The notes under the pieces: model-generated
Database searches by the model: none
What the model was told of the DNA's origin: nothing
Seen by the model: only the letters and a program-made list of their open reading frames with translations
In this document: piece by piece, positions 45,823 through 54,541 of the stretch
Position numbering within the stretch: the first letter of the stretch is position 1
Layout of the letters: each line of letters opens with the position of its first letter
Assembly (NCBI GenBank): GCA_963820095.1
Contig: CAWFZA010000019.1
Location: forward strand, 1 to 64,000
Source of the DNA: Roseiarcus sp963820095
GTDB taxonomy: Bacteria > Pseudomonadota > Alphaproteobacteria > Rhizobiales > Beijerinckiaceae
Length of the DNA stretch: 64,000 nucleotides
Direction of reading: 5' to 3'
Position numbers and translations under genes: made by a program

Positions 45823-45889
45823 AATAAACGCTAATAAACGCTAATAAACGCTAGTAAATTTGCTAGCGGGTTACTAGCGTTTATTTTTT
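45823..45889 (+). terminator. intrinsic terminator built from AATAAACGCT tandem repeats
   Basis: Three adjacent copies of AATAAACGCT (45823, 45833, 45843) are followed by AGTAA, a 13-base loop, then the exact complement (right arm 45871-45885) and a T-tract to 45889. The third copy plus AGTAA forms a perfect 15-bp stem, so this is a strong rho-independent terminator. The first two copies can also pair with the same right arm, giving slipped alternative hairpins. Confidence 0.85.
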
Positions 45890-46162
45890 CGAAATTGAGC
45901 CTTTTCAATGGGTTGCGGGCGAAAAAAATAAAAAAATTGCTCCTCCGCTTCGGCTCGCGCGAGGGTTGTGGGACAACATTTCAAACAGCCCCGGTTTCTC
46001 GTCGTCCCGCCGTCTTTCGGCGAGCCGGGAGGAGATTCCGACAGTCGGAATGCATAGCACATATTTCTGATTTTGTCGAGCACATTTCGCAGAGAATTTG
46101 CGGCTGTTGTGGCGTCGGCTGTTGGTCAGCCCTGCGGCTGCGCCTTGAGCCCGGCGCGTCCG

Positions 46163-46266
46163 CGCGCTGCGCGGTGACCTCGCCCGACGGCACGACCGCC
46201 GACTTCCTTCCGTTTGACATGGCCTTCCTCGGCCGCGCCGCGACCCGCATCATCAACGAAGTGAAA
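46163..46266 (+). pseudogene. guaA: remnant of the GMP synthase (guaA) 3' end
   Basis: The frame reads AVTSPDGTTADFLPFDMAFL then GRAATRIINEVK. This matches the near-C-terminal segment of alphaproteobacterial GMP synthase (pattern RAVTS-DG-TADF-PFD--FL-R-ATRIINEVKGINRV). Similarity starts abruptly after a small indel at about 46163-46172 and stops after EVK; the usual last 17 residues (ending TIEWE) are absent, replaced by unrelated sequence with GAACCGATCAAGC at 46280. The 3' end of guaA is a known integration hotspot for genomic islands, so this may be an old attachment-site duplicate. Confidence 0.72.
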
Positions 46267-46327
46267 CTCGAGATTCGCGCGAACCGATCAAGCCGCCTCA
46301 TTTGACGGTTCTTCCGGCGGTTCATTC

Positions 46328-46495
46328 ATACGAAATCCGCCTGATCGATTCACTTTTGTCATTCCCGACGCCTGCGAAGCAGCCGATCGGGAATCCACGA
46401 TGCCGTCCGCCAGCGTCTGGGACTCCGAATTCCCGGTCAGACCTTCGGTCTGCCGGGAATGACAAGGAGGCGAACCGATCAAGCGGATTTCGTAT
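46328..46495. mobile_element. MITE-like nested inverted-repeat element
   Basis: Imperfect 24-bp terminal inverted repeats, 46328-46351 and 46472-46495 (two mismatches), enclose a second inverted pair TGTCATTCCCG/CGGGAATGACA (46357-46367, 46454-46464). There is also a local hairpin at 46429-46460. The TGTCATTCCCG...CGGGAATGACA type is common in intergenic repeats of alphaproteobacteria. It encodes no protein. GAACCGATCAAG, part of the right terminal repeat, also occurs at 46280 next to the guaA remnant. Confidence 0.7.
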
Positions 46496-46731
46496 CAGAA
46501 GTCGGGCAGCGCGACGGAGAAAGCGCCGTCAGGGATCATTCGTCTGACGGTATTTTTCTGACGCCGCTCGCTCGCGCCCGGTCGTCGGTGGATGTTTGAG
46601 AAAGCGTGAATTGCTTTAGTCGCGCTACGATTCGGACATCGAGGTAAATTGGCCGAGTGCGGAATTAACGTCCGGCCGGCCGAACTTGTCGGTTGGCACG
46701 CCACTGTTCGAGGCTTGCCGAGGCGAGTTAT

Positions 46732-47841
46732 TCAAATCGCTCCCGTACCGGGGGCTCCCACTTCTTCGGTGCGGCGGATTTTGAACTGAAGTGCGCGTAG
46801 TCGACGATAATCGCCCGGCGATTGGCCGACCCAGCGCCGGAAGGAGTGATTGAACGCACTGACTTCGGAGTAGCCGAGCGAAAAGGCGATTTGGCTCAGG
46901 GCCAGCGTCTCGTTCTCCAAAAGGTTCAGCGCCAGCGTCTTGCGCACGTCGTTCTGCAGGTCGTTGTAGTTCACGCCCGCATCTTTCAGCCGCCGCTGCA
47001 GCGTCCGCACAGAGGCGCCGATCGTATTGGCGAGGTGCTCGATGCCGATTTCGCCCTTGACCAGCAGGCGGGCGATCTCGCGCCGCAACTGCTCGATCTC
47101 GCCGCCCAGTTCCGGCAAAGCGGCGAGCCGAAGATCGCCATAATGGCGCATCAGGCTCTCGATCATAGCGTCGGCCGTCGCCATTGGGCGTTTCAGCAGG
47201 CTCGCGTCAAACCGGATGCCGGCCCAGGGGTGGCCGACCCGGATGTTGTCGCCCATTATTTCCGCGCGGGCGCGCCGTTCCGCTGGCGCTTCGTCCGCCA
47301 ACTGCGGCAGCACGACCTCCTGCGGAGTCCAACGTGGATCGCCGAGCCCGACGCGCATGAGGTTACACGCAAAGGCGATCGCCCAGTCGCCTTTTTGCCG
47401 GTACGACATCATCAGCGGATCCACATAGTAGGAATACACAAACACGACCCCGTCGCTCACTTCCACACCGTGGACCGTGGCGTCGACCATGGTCGGCAGA
47501 TAGCGACCCATGGATTCCAAAGCTTCGCCGACGGTGCGCGAGGCTAGGGCAATGTTGCCGACGACGCCGGCGTGGCGCGGCTCGTATTGGGCGCCGAACT
47601 TCAAGCCGAATTGCCGATCCGCCAGGACGTCGGCGCAGATTTCCAGCAACTCCAGATAGCGGATGAGCGGCACGCGCCGGTCCGGATCGGTCAGGTCCCT
47701 GGGCTCGAGCCCGGCACGGCGCAGGGCCTCACCCGCATGAGCTCCGCGCGAGCGCATGTAGGCGTCGAGCCCGTAAACGATGCTGGCCAGATTGATGGTC
47801 GGCGCGGCGAGCTTCGCCGTGGCGCGTCTTTCCGCCGTCAT
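46732..47841 (-). CDS. AraC-family transcriptional regulator with arabinose-binding-like domain
   Basis: A 369-residue regulator. Residues 20-220 form an Arabinose_bd-type domain (LIRYLELLEICADVLADRQFG), and the C-terminal 100 residues are an AraC helix-turn-helix pair: IEHLANTIGASVRTLQRRLK and LSQIAFSLGYSEVSAFNHSF, then RRWVGQSPGDYR. This is the OruR/ArgR-like group that responds to small metabolites. It diverges from the methyltransferase gene (123 bases between starts), which is its most likely target. Confidence 0.88.
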   Translation of the reverse strand: MTAERRATAKLAAPTINLASIVYGLDAYMRSRGAHAGEALRRAGLEPRDLTDPDRRVPLIRYLELLEICADVLADRQFGLKFGAQYEPRHAGVVGNIALASRTVGEALESMGRYLPTMVDATVHGVEVSDGVVFVYSYYVDPLMMSYRQKGDWAIAFACNLMRVGLGDPRWTPQEVVLPQLADEAPAERRARAEIMGDNIRVGHPWAGIRFDASLLKRPMATADAMIESLMRHYGDLRLAALPELGGEIEQLRREIARLLVKGEIGIEHLANTIGASVRTLQRRLKDAGVNYNDLQNDVRKTLALNLLENETLALSQIAFSLGYSEVSAFNHSFRRWVGQSPGDYRRLRALQFKIRRTEEVGAPGTGAI

Positions 47842-47963
47842 TGGCGCGATCTCGCAAGGCTTTGGCGGGGTATATCAAGACCGCTTCCTTGTTGTCGACT
47901 ACCTCAGGCGGTGCAGACAACGGCCGCTTCCCGCCGCGCCATGCGAATGCAAAGGACCGGATC

Positions 47964-49037
47964 ATGACCAAATTTACACCACCGCCCGCGCCAAACGAGA
48001 TCGAAGCCTTCATCGGCCAGGTCGTCACCGACCTCGGCGCCGCTTTCTCCGGCGTGCTGATCAATGTCGGGCGCAAGCTCGGCCTCTATCAGGCTATGGC
48101 CGACCTCGGCGCGTGCACGTCGGCGGGGCTCGCCGAGGCGACCGGCATACGCGAGCGTTATGTCCGCGAGTGGCTCGCCAACCAGGCGGCCGGCGGCTAC
48201 GTCGTCTACGATCCCGAGAAGCAAACCTACGCTTTGCCGCCGGCGCAGGCGATGGTCTTGGCGCTCGACCAGAGTCCGATTTTCATGGCGCCTGCCTTCG
48301 AGGTCGCCGCCTCGTTCTGGCTCGACGAAGACCGGATCGTCGAGACTTTTCGCTCGGGCGAAGGCCTGGGTTGGCACGCGCATAACCACCGCCTGTTCTG
48401 CGGCACCGAGAGCTTCTTCCGCACCGGGTATCGCGCATCTCTGGTGAGCGAATGGCTGCCGGCCCTCGACGGCGTGGTCGAGCGCCTGAAGCGCGGCGCC
48501 CGGGTCGCCGACATCGGCTGCGGACATGGCGCCTCCACCATCCTAATGGCGCAGGCGTTCCCCAAATCGAGCTTCATCGGCGTGGACTATCACGAGGGGT
48601 CGATCGCGACCGCGCGCACGCGCGCGGCCGAGCAGGGTGTGACCGGCAACATCGCGTTCGAGGTCAAAGGCGCGACCGATTTCGACGGCCACGACTTCGA
48701 CCTGGTCTGCTTCATGGACTGCCTGCACGATCTCGGCGATCCCGTCGGCGCACTCGCTCGCTGCCGCACGGCGCTCAAGCCCGACGGCAAGGTGCTGCTG
48801 GTGGAGCCCTATGCCGGCGACCGGCTGGAGGAGAACCTGAACCCGATCGGCCGCATGTACTATGCCGCGTCGGCCATGGCGTGCACGCCGAACTCGCTGT
48901 CGCAGGAGGTCGGGCTCGGCCTCGGCGCCCAGGCCGGCGAAGAGCGCCTGCGCAAGGTGGCGCGGGAAGCCGGGTTTTCCAACCTGCGGCGCGCCGCGCA
49001 GACGCCGGTCAACCTGATCCTCGAACTGACGCCCTAA
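47964..49037 (+). CDS. class I SAM-dependent methyltransferase
   Basis: A 357-residue protein: an N-terminal winged-helix dimerisation region (VGRKLGLYQAMADLGACTSA, IRERYVREWLANQAAGGYV) and a Rossmann methyltransferase domain from about residue 170. The SAM-binding motif is VADIGCGHGASTILMAQAFP, and FDLVCFMDCLHDLGDP is motif III. It resembles mycobacterial Rv2258c-type methyltransferases. The substrate is unknown. ATG 47964 is chosen for the conserved start; the open frame to 47841 has no homologous look. Confidence 0.87.
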   Translation: MTKFTPPPAPNEIEAFIGQVVTDLGAAFSGVLINVGRKLGLYQAMADLGACTSAGLAEATGIRERYVREWLANQAAGGYVVYDPEKQTYALPPAQAMVLALDQSPIFMAPAFEVAASFWLDEDRIVETFRSGEGLGWHAHNHRLFCGTESFFRTGYRASLVSEWLPALDGVVERLKRGARVADIGCGHGASTILMAQAFPKSSFIGVDYHEGSIATARTRAAEQGVTGNIAFEVKGATDFDGHDFDLVCFMDCLHDLGDPVGALARCRTALKPDGKVLLVEPYAGDRLEENLNPIGRMYYAASAMACTPNSLSQEVGLGLGAQAGEERLRKVAREAGFSNLRRAAQTPVNLILELTP

Positions 49038-49171
49038 GCGGCGACTTTCGGCGACACAATCGAGCGCGCCGCCCTCGGACTCGAGGCGGGTTCCGCGGCC
49101 TGCCTCAACGAGTTGATGTTGCTCTCCTAGATCGGCGCCATCCCGGCGCTCGCAGACCGAGGTGTACTAAG

Positions 49172-49510
49172 ATGTTAACCGCACTCCTGTTTCGTTTTCC
49201 TTTCCCAGGTCCCTGGGGAAAGGCACTGACGGAAGCCTCGCACGAACTCGCGCGCGACATAGCCAACGAGCACGGGCTCGTGTGGAAGATCTGGCTGGAA
49301 GACCGTGAGACGCGTCATGCTGGTGGCGTCTACCTGTTCGAGAATGCCGCCGCCGCTGAGCGCTATGGTGAGAAGCACAAGCGCCGCCTGCTGGCCATGG
49401 GGCTCACCGGTGTTACGGCAAATTCCTTCTCGGTCAATTCCGAACTCTCAGCTCTGACGATGGCTGGGGCCGCGCTACGATGTGGGCCTGAGAATGATGC
49501 GATATCGTGA
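49172..49510 (+). CDS. YdhR-like dimeric alpha/beta-barrel monooxygenase
   Basis: A 112-residue protein with the YdhR pattern: an N-terminal strand MLTALLFRFP, HGLVWKIWLEDRETRHAGGV, then YLFENAAAAERY. Members are small ferredoxin-fold dimers; monooxygenase activity is proposed but rarely shown. The TTAAGATG context gives only a weak ribosome site. It overlaps the unused upstream part of the next frame but not the DUF1272 start chosen here. Confidence 0.75.
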   Translation: MLTALLFRFPFPGPWGKALTEASHELARDIANEHGLVWKIWLEDRETRHAGGVYLFENAAAAERYGEKHKRRLLAMGLTGVTANSFSVNSELSALTMAGAALRCGPENDAIS

Positions 49511-49574
49511 GCGCCTGGAAATCGACATGGTGCGTCGATTTTGGCGAGCGAATTCCCACGGAGGCGCGTCTGTC

Positions 49575-49886
49575 ATGGCCCTTGAACTTCGCCCAAGCTG
49601 TGAGTGGTGTGACAAGAATTTACCTCCACACGCGACGGATGCCCTGATCTGCTCCTACGAGTGCACCTTCTGCGCCGATTGCGTGGAGCAGCATCTTCAC
49701 AACGTCTGCCCCAACTGCGGCGGCGGATTCACGCCGCGGCCGATCCGCCCCGCGACCGAATGGCGGCCCGGACTCTCGGTCGCGAAGCGCCCGCCGTCGG
49801 AGAAACGCGTGCAGGTGAGCTACAGCCCTGAAGAGATCGCTGTCTTCGCGGAGCGCCTAAGGGGCATTCCGCCGGAGAAGCGGTGA
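49575..49886 (+). CDS. DUF1272 zinc-ribbon protein
   Basis: A 103-residue protein with the DUF1272 cysteine pattern: MALELRPSCEWCDKNLPPHA, ICSYECTFCADCVEQ, NVCPNCGGGFTPRPIRP. These probably hold two structural zinc ions. The C-terminal 30 residues (VQVSYSPEEIAVFAERLRG) are an extension. Function unknown. ATG 49575 is the family start; the frame is open to 49482. Confidence 0.88.
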   Translation: MALELRPSCEWCDKNLPPHATDALICSYECTFCADCVEQHLHNVCPNCGGGFTPRPIRPATEWRPGLSVAKRPPSEKRVQVSYSPEEIAVFAERLRGIPPEKR

Positions 49887-50026
49887 CTGCGCCTACGCTC
49901 CTACTTCCCGTGTCGGCCGAACTTGTCAGTGCAGAGGTTGACGGTATTTTTTCGGGTGACGCTCGCCCGCCTCTGATTGCGCGGCGCGCGCCGCGTGAAG
50001 CTGACGGGAACGCTCAGGCCCCTAGA

Positions 50027-50801
50027 TCACCAGCAGGTGTAGCCGCCGTCGGCGACGACGATCGAGCCGGTCATCAGGCTCGACGCGTCCGAGGCGAGGA
50101 ACAGGACGACGGAGGCGATCTCGTCCGTTTCCCCCATCCGCGCCATCGGCGTGAAGTCCATCCAGGTGTCGAACATCGCCTTGTTCTCTTTCGCGTAAGC
50201 CGTCATCGGCGTGGTGATGTAGGTCGGCGCGACCGCGTTGACCCGGACGCCGCGCGCGCCCCATTCCGCCGCGAGCGACTTCGTCAGGTGATGCACGCCA
50301 GCCTTGGAGGCGTTGTATTGCGCCTGCGGCTGCGGCTTGTTGACGATCAAGCCGGACATCGACCCGATATTCACGATCGAGCCGCGGCCGGCGGCGAGCA
50401 TCAATCGGCCGAAGGCGCGGCAGCACCAGAAGAGACCGTTGAGATTGACGTCGAGGACGTTGAGCCAGTGCTCGTCCGTCAGGTCCTGCGCGGCCGTCTC
50501 GGAACGCGCGATGCCGGCGTTGCATACGAGGATGTCGACGCGGCCCTTCTCCTTGAACACCTGCGCGGCGGCGGCGTCCACGGCGGATGAATCCGTCACG
50601 TCCATCTCGATGAAATCGACTTTGACGCCTTTGGCCGCGAGCGCGGCCTGCGCGTCCTTGCCAGCGGCCGGATTGCGGTCGGCGATGTAGACATGGGCGC
50701 CGGCCTCCGCAGAGCGCCTCGACGCAGGCGAGCCCAATGGCCTGCGCCCCGCCCGTAACGACCGCCACCCGGCCGTCGAGCTTCAACCGTTCCAGATACA
50801 T
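50027..50801 (-). CDS. SDR polyol dehydrogenase (D-threitol dehydrogenase-like; one frameshift)
   Basis: About 257 residues. RLKLDGRVAVVTGGAQAIGL binds NAD, ILVCNAGIARSETAAQDLTD and NIGSMSGLIVNKPQPQAQYN follow, and the catalytic Tyr-x3-Lys is in YNASKAGVHH. The frame breaks at 50711; dropping one base joins CVEAL to AEAGAHVYIADRNPAAGK. It is the last gene of the leftward sugar/polyol operon, 25 bases after the aldehyde dehydrogenase stop. Resemblance is to D-threitol or D-arabinitol dehydrogenases, so a sugar alcohol is the probable substrate. Confidence 0.85.
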
Positions 50802-50826
50802 GCGTTGTCTCTCCGAGGGTCGGCGC

Positions 50827-53196
50827 TCACTCGCCGTAGGGCGTCCAGATGTTCTTGACCTGGGTCGCGCGGCGCAGGAATTCGCGCCCCTCCGCATGTG
50901 TCCAGTCGATCGCGGTCGATGCGGTCCAGGTCGCCTTGAGGTTGCCGGCGGACAAGGCCTCGACCTTGGCCGCGCCGGCGGCGTCGCCGACGTACCAGAG
51001 CGCGTCGACCCCCTCGTGCTCGGCGAGCGTCGTCGCCAGCGCGTTGGCTTCGCCGGTCACGATGTTGACGACGCCCGCCGGGACGTCCGACGTGTCGAGG
51101 ATGGAATAGAAGTCCGTGGCGCTCAACGGATGCGCCGCGGAGGGGACCGCGACGACCGCGTTGCCCATCGCAATGGCCGGCATGATGAGCGAGACGAAGC
51201 CGAGCAGCGGCGCCTCGTCGGGGCAGACGATGTCCCATGACGCCCCACGGCTCGTTCATCGCGATGGTGACGAAGCGGGTGCGCGTCGCGTGCACGGCGC
51301 CGTCGTATTTGTCGGCGAAACCGGCGTAGATAAAAGGCGCGGCGAATCGAGGCGTCCACCTCCGCTTGCGCCGCGCGCGACGAGGCGCCGGTCATGGCGC
51401 TCAGGCGCCGCGCGAACTCGTCGGCCCGGGCGGAGAGGTTCTCGGCGACATAGTAGAGCACCTGCGCGCGGTTATGCGCCGTCGCCGCGCCCCAGCCGGA
51501 CGCCTTCGAGGCGGCCTCGACCGCGTTGCGGATGTCCTTGCGGTTGCCGAGACCGGCGAGCCCGACCTCGTAACCCTTCGGGTCGAGCACGGCGTAGCTG
51601 TAGCCCGAATCCGGACGCGCCTGCTTGCCGCCGACATACATTTTGGGCGTGCGGTCGAGCGGGCTCGCATCCGCCGAGGGCGCGATTCCGGGCGAGGCGT
51701 TGAGCGCCGCCGCCTTCGGATAGGGCTTGCCCTTCGTCGCCTCGATGACGCGATATTCCCATAAGCCCTCGCGCCCGCCCTCGCGGCCGAAGCCGCTTTC
51801 GCGATAGCCGCCGAAGCCGGCCGCCGCGTCGAACAGGTTGGTGGAGTTGATCCACACGACGCCGGCCTTGAGGCGGGCGGCGACTTCGAGGGCGCGGTTG
51901 ACGTTCTCGCTCCAGATCGAGGCGGCGAGGCCGTAGCGGGTGTTGTTGGCGAGCGCGACCGCTTCGTCCGGCGTGCGGAAGGTCGTCGAGACCAGCACCG
52001 GGCCGAAGATTTCCTCGCGCATGAGGATGGAAGCGGGCTCGACGCCGGTGACCAGGGTCGGCGGATAGAAGCAGCCGGTCGGCACGCGCTCGTCGGCGCG
52101 CCAAAAGGTCAGCCCTTCCTTCGCGCCCTCGGCCATGAGGCCGCTCGATGCGCTGAGCTGGGCGGGCGCGACGATTGCGCCGACGTCGGTCGACTTGTCG
52201 AGCGGATCGCCGACGCGCAGATGGCCCATGCGGGCGCGCAATTTCGCGTAGAGCGGTTCGGCGACGCCTTCCGAAACGAGCAGGCGCGAGCCCGCGCAGC
52301 AGACCTGGCCCTGGTTGAACCAGATGGCGTCGACGAGGCCCTCGACCGCGCTGTCGAGATCGGAATCGTCGAACACGATGAAGGGCGACTTTCCGCCGAG
52401 TTCGAGGCTGAGCTTCTTGCCGCTTCCCGCCGTCGCCTTGCGGATCGCGCGGCCGACCTCGGTCGAGCCGGTGAAGGCGATCTTGTCGACGCCCGCGTGC
52501 GCGACAAGCGCCGCGCCGGTCTCGCCGTCGCCGGTCACGATATTGACGACGCCCGGCGGCAGGCCGGCCTCGACGCAGATCTCGGCGAAGGCGAGCGCGG
52601 TCAGCGGCGTATATTCGGCGGGCTTCAGCACGACGGTGTTGCCCGCGGCCAGCGCCGGCGCGATCTTCCAGGCCAGCATGAGCAAGCGGAAAGTTCCACG
52701 GGATGATCTGTCCGCACACCCCGACCGGCTTCGTTCCCGGAAATTCGCTCTCCGCCAGCGTCGCCCAGCCGGCGTGATGGTAGAAGTGCCGGGCGACGAG
52801 CGGCACGTCGATGTCGCGCGATTCGCGGATCGGCTTGCCGTTGTCGAGCAATTCCAGCACCGAGAGGAAGCGCTCGCGCTTCTGTACGTGCCGCGCCAGC
52901 GCATAGAGATGCTTCGCGCGCTCGTGGCCGGAAAGCGCCGCCCATCGGCCTTGCGCCTTGCGCGCCGCGGCGACGGCCGCATCGACGTCGGCCGCGGAGC
53001 CTTGGCTGACGCGGGCGATGCGCTCCCCCTTGGCGGGATTGAACACGTCGAACAAAGGGCCATGCTTGGTAAACCGGCCGTTGATGAAATGGCCGAAGCC
53101 GTCTTCATGCGCCTTGAGCCACACCAGCACATGCTCCGCGCCCTCGGGCGCCGGGCCGTATTCCATCGTCTTGAGAATGTCCTTGACGAGCGTCAT
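50827..53196 (-). CDS. tandem aldehyde dehydrogenase, second domain lacking catalytic residues (three frameshifts)
   Basis: About 788 residues after removal of one base at each of 52683-52685, 51332-51335 and 51233. Residues 1-500 are a full aldehyde dehydrogenase: PWNFPLLMLAWKIAPALAAG, FTGSTEVGR, LSLELGGKSPFIV with the general-base Glu, and FNQGQVCCAGSR with the nucleophilic Cys. From about residue 530 (MYVGGKQARPDSGYSYAVLD) a second aldehyde-dehydrogenase-like region begins. It covers only the cofactor-domain half, with neither a catalytic Cys nor LELGG motif. Fused proteins of this size next to deoC are known in Rhizobiales. It would oxidise the acetaldehyde or aldehyde produced by DeoC. 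Confidence 0.85.
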
Positions 53197-53206
53197 CGTG
53201 AGATCC

Positions 53207-54197
53207 TCATGCCATCGGGTGGCGGTAGGCGGCGGAATAGCGGCCGGTCGCCCAGTGGTCGAGCTGACGCTCGATGTCGGTGAGGAGGCCGCTCGCGCCG
53301 ATGCGGAACAGGTCGGGCTGCATCCACGGCAGGCCGAGCTCCTCCTTCATGAGAATGAGCCAGGCGAGCGCGTCCTTGGCGGCGCGCAGTCCGCCCGCCG
53401 GCTTGAAGCCGATATCGACGCCGAGCCGGTCGCGATAGTCGCGCAGCGCGCGCACCATCACGAGGCTCACGGGCAAGGTCGCGTTGACATCCTCCTTGCC
53501 GGTCGAGGTCTTGATGAAGTCCGCGCCCGCCTGCATGGCGACCATGCTGGCCGCGTAGACGTTGCGCAGCGTCTTCAAGTCGCCCGTGCCGAGGATCGCC
53601 TTGAGATGCGCGGCGCCGCAGGCCTCCCGCATCGCCGCCACCTCGTCGTAGAGCGCCGGCCAGTCGCGGGCGAGCACATGCGCGCGGGTGATGACGATGT
53701 CGATCTCGCGCGCGCCCTCAGCCGTCGCATAGCGGATCTCCTCGAGCCGCTGCTTCAAGGGCGTGAGCCCGGCCGGAAAGCCGGTCGCGACGGATGCGAC
53801 CGGAATCCCCGAGCCTTCGAGCGCCCGCACCGCGGGCCCCACCATCGTTGGATAGACGCAGACCGCGCCCACGGTCGGGGACGCATCCGCAAGGCCGAGC
53901 GCCTCGAGGAGGTCGTCGGACAGCGGCTTCCTCGCCTTGGCGCAGAGACGGCGCACGCGCTCCGGCGTGTCGTCTCCCGCGAGCGTCGTGAGGTCGATGC
54001 AGGTCATGCGCCTTCACCAGCCACGCCGCCTGCCATTCCTTCTTGATCGAGCGGCGCGTGGTCAAGGTCGCCGCGCGGCGCTCGACCGCGCTCGCATTGA
54101 CGCCGACGCTCTCGAATGCGCTCGCATCCAAGGGAACGCCGGGATTGCGCGGCCTGTTGTGGCCTTTGGCGGGAAGGACCGTTTCAGCGATGTTCAT
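53207..54197 (-). CDS. deoC: deoxyribose-phosphate aldolase (one frameshift)
   Basis: About 329 residues. The class I aldolase core contains VGAVCVYPTMVGPAVRAL, ASVATGFPAGLTPLKQRL, EIDIVITRAHVL, the Schiff-base lysine in ADFIKTSTGKEDVNATL, and GVDIGFKPAGGLR. An N-terminal extension (RNPGVPLDASAFESVGVN, TRRSIKKEWQAAWLVKA) is usual in rhizobial DeoC. It lies in another frame: one extra base at 54008-54010 separates it from TCIDLTTLAGDDTPERVRR. The enzyme cleaves 2-deoxyribose 5-phosphate to glyceraldehyde 3-phosphate and acetaldehyde; the aldehyde dehydrogenase gene starts ten bases after its stop. Confidence 0.9.
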
Positions 54198-54387
54198 CGT
54201 CGACCTCGCTTTCATGGAATGCCCGCCGATCCTTCTCTTCGAGAAGGAACCGGGCCGTGGACTCGTCGGTGACGAGCCCATTGAAGTAGCGCGCCCGAAT
54301 GCAGGCGCGCACGACCGCATGTTTCTCCGCCCCCGCGGCGACGCCGATCGCGGATCGCGATATGGGGTACGATTGCCCATGAAATAG
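54184..54387 (-). pseudogene. C-terminal remnant of a SorC/DeoR-type sugar-binding regulator
   Basis: The frame reads AIGVAAGAEKHAVVRACIRA, then RYFNGLVTDESTARFLLEE and ends before 54184. This is the effector-domain C terminus of sugar-binding SorC-family regulators, with the nucleophile-like TDE-TA-FLL tail. Only about 65 residues are present. It is joined in the same reading frame, across one TGA, to the N-terminal piece of an alcohol dehydrogenase, so some 250 residues of regulator and most of the dehydrogenase are missing. Its end overlaps the deoC start. Confidence 0.72.
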
Positions 54388-54504
54388 TCAAGCGCATACG
54401 CCGACCGCGGCGATCCTGAGCAGCGCCTCGCCCTTCTTCGCGGCGGGCTTCGGAACCTCTTCGAGCCGGATGTCTCCGGGCTTGTACATGACAGCGGCTT
54501 GCAT
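54388..54504 (-). pseudogene. N-terminal remnant of a zinc-type alcohol dehydrogenase
   Basis: A 38-residue piece: MQAAVMYKPGDIRLEEVPKP, then GEALLRIAAVGVCA, then TGA. This is the start of medium-chain (zinc) alcohol/polyol dehydrogenases, in which VGVCGSDLH should follow. The break is exactly at the zinc-ligand region. The remaining 300 or so residues are absent, and the SorC-type remnant begins immediately afterwards. Confidence 0.75.
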
Positions 54505-54541
54505 CGAAGATGTCCCATGAACTGGGAAAGAGAGCGCGCCG

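Larger units (their letters stand above)
45890..46731. other. 842-bp region without intact genes
   Basis: Holds an AT-rich start (runs of A at about 45927-45943), a remnant of the guaA 3' end (46163-46266), and a 168-bp MITE-like inverted-repeat element (46328-46495). No intact coding sequence is supported. Composition is uneven, as in an insertion or deletion scar. Confidence 0.6.

Noticed and set aside
45823..45852. Possible CRISPR-like direct repeats
   Set aside because: Units are 10 bp, directly adjacent with no spacers; they form a terminator arm.
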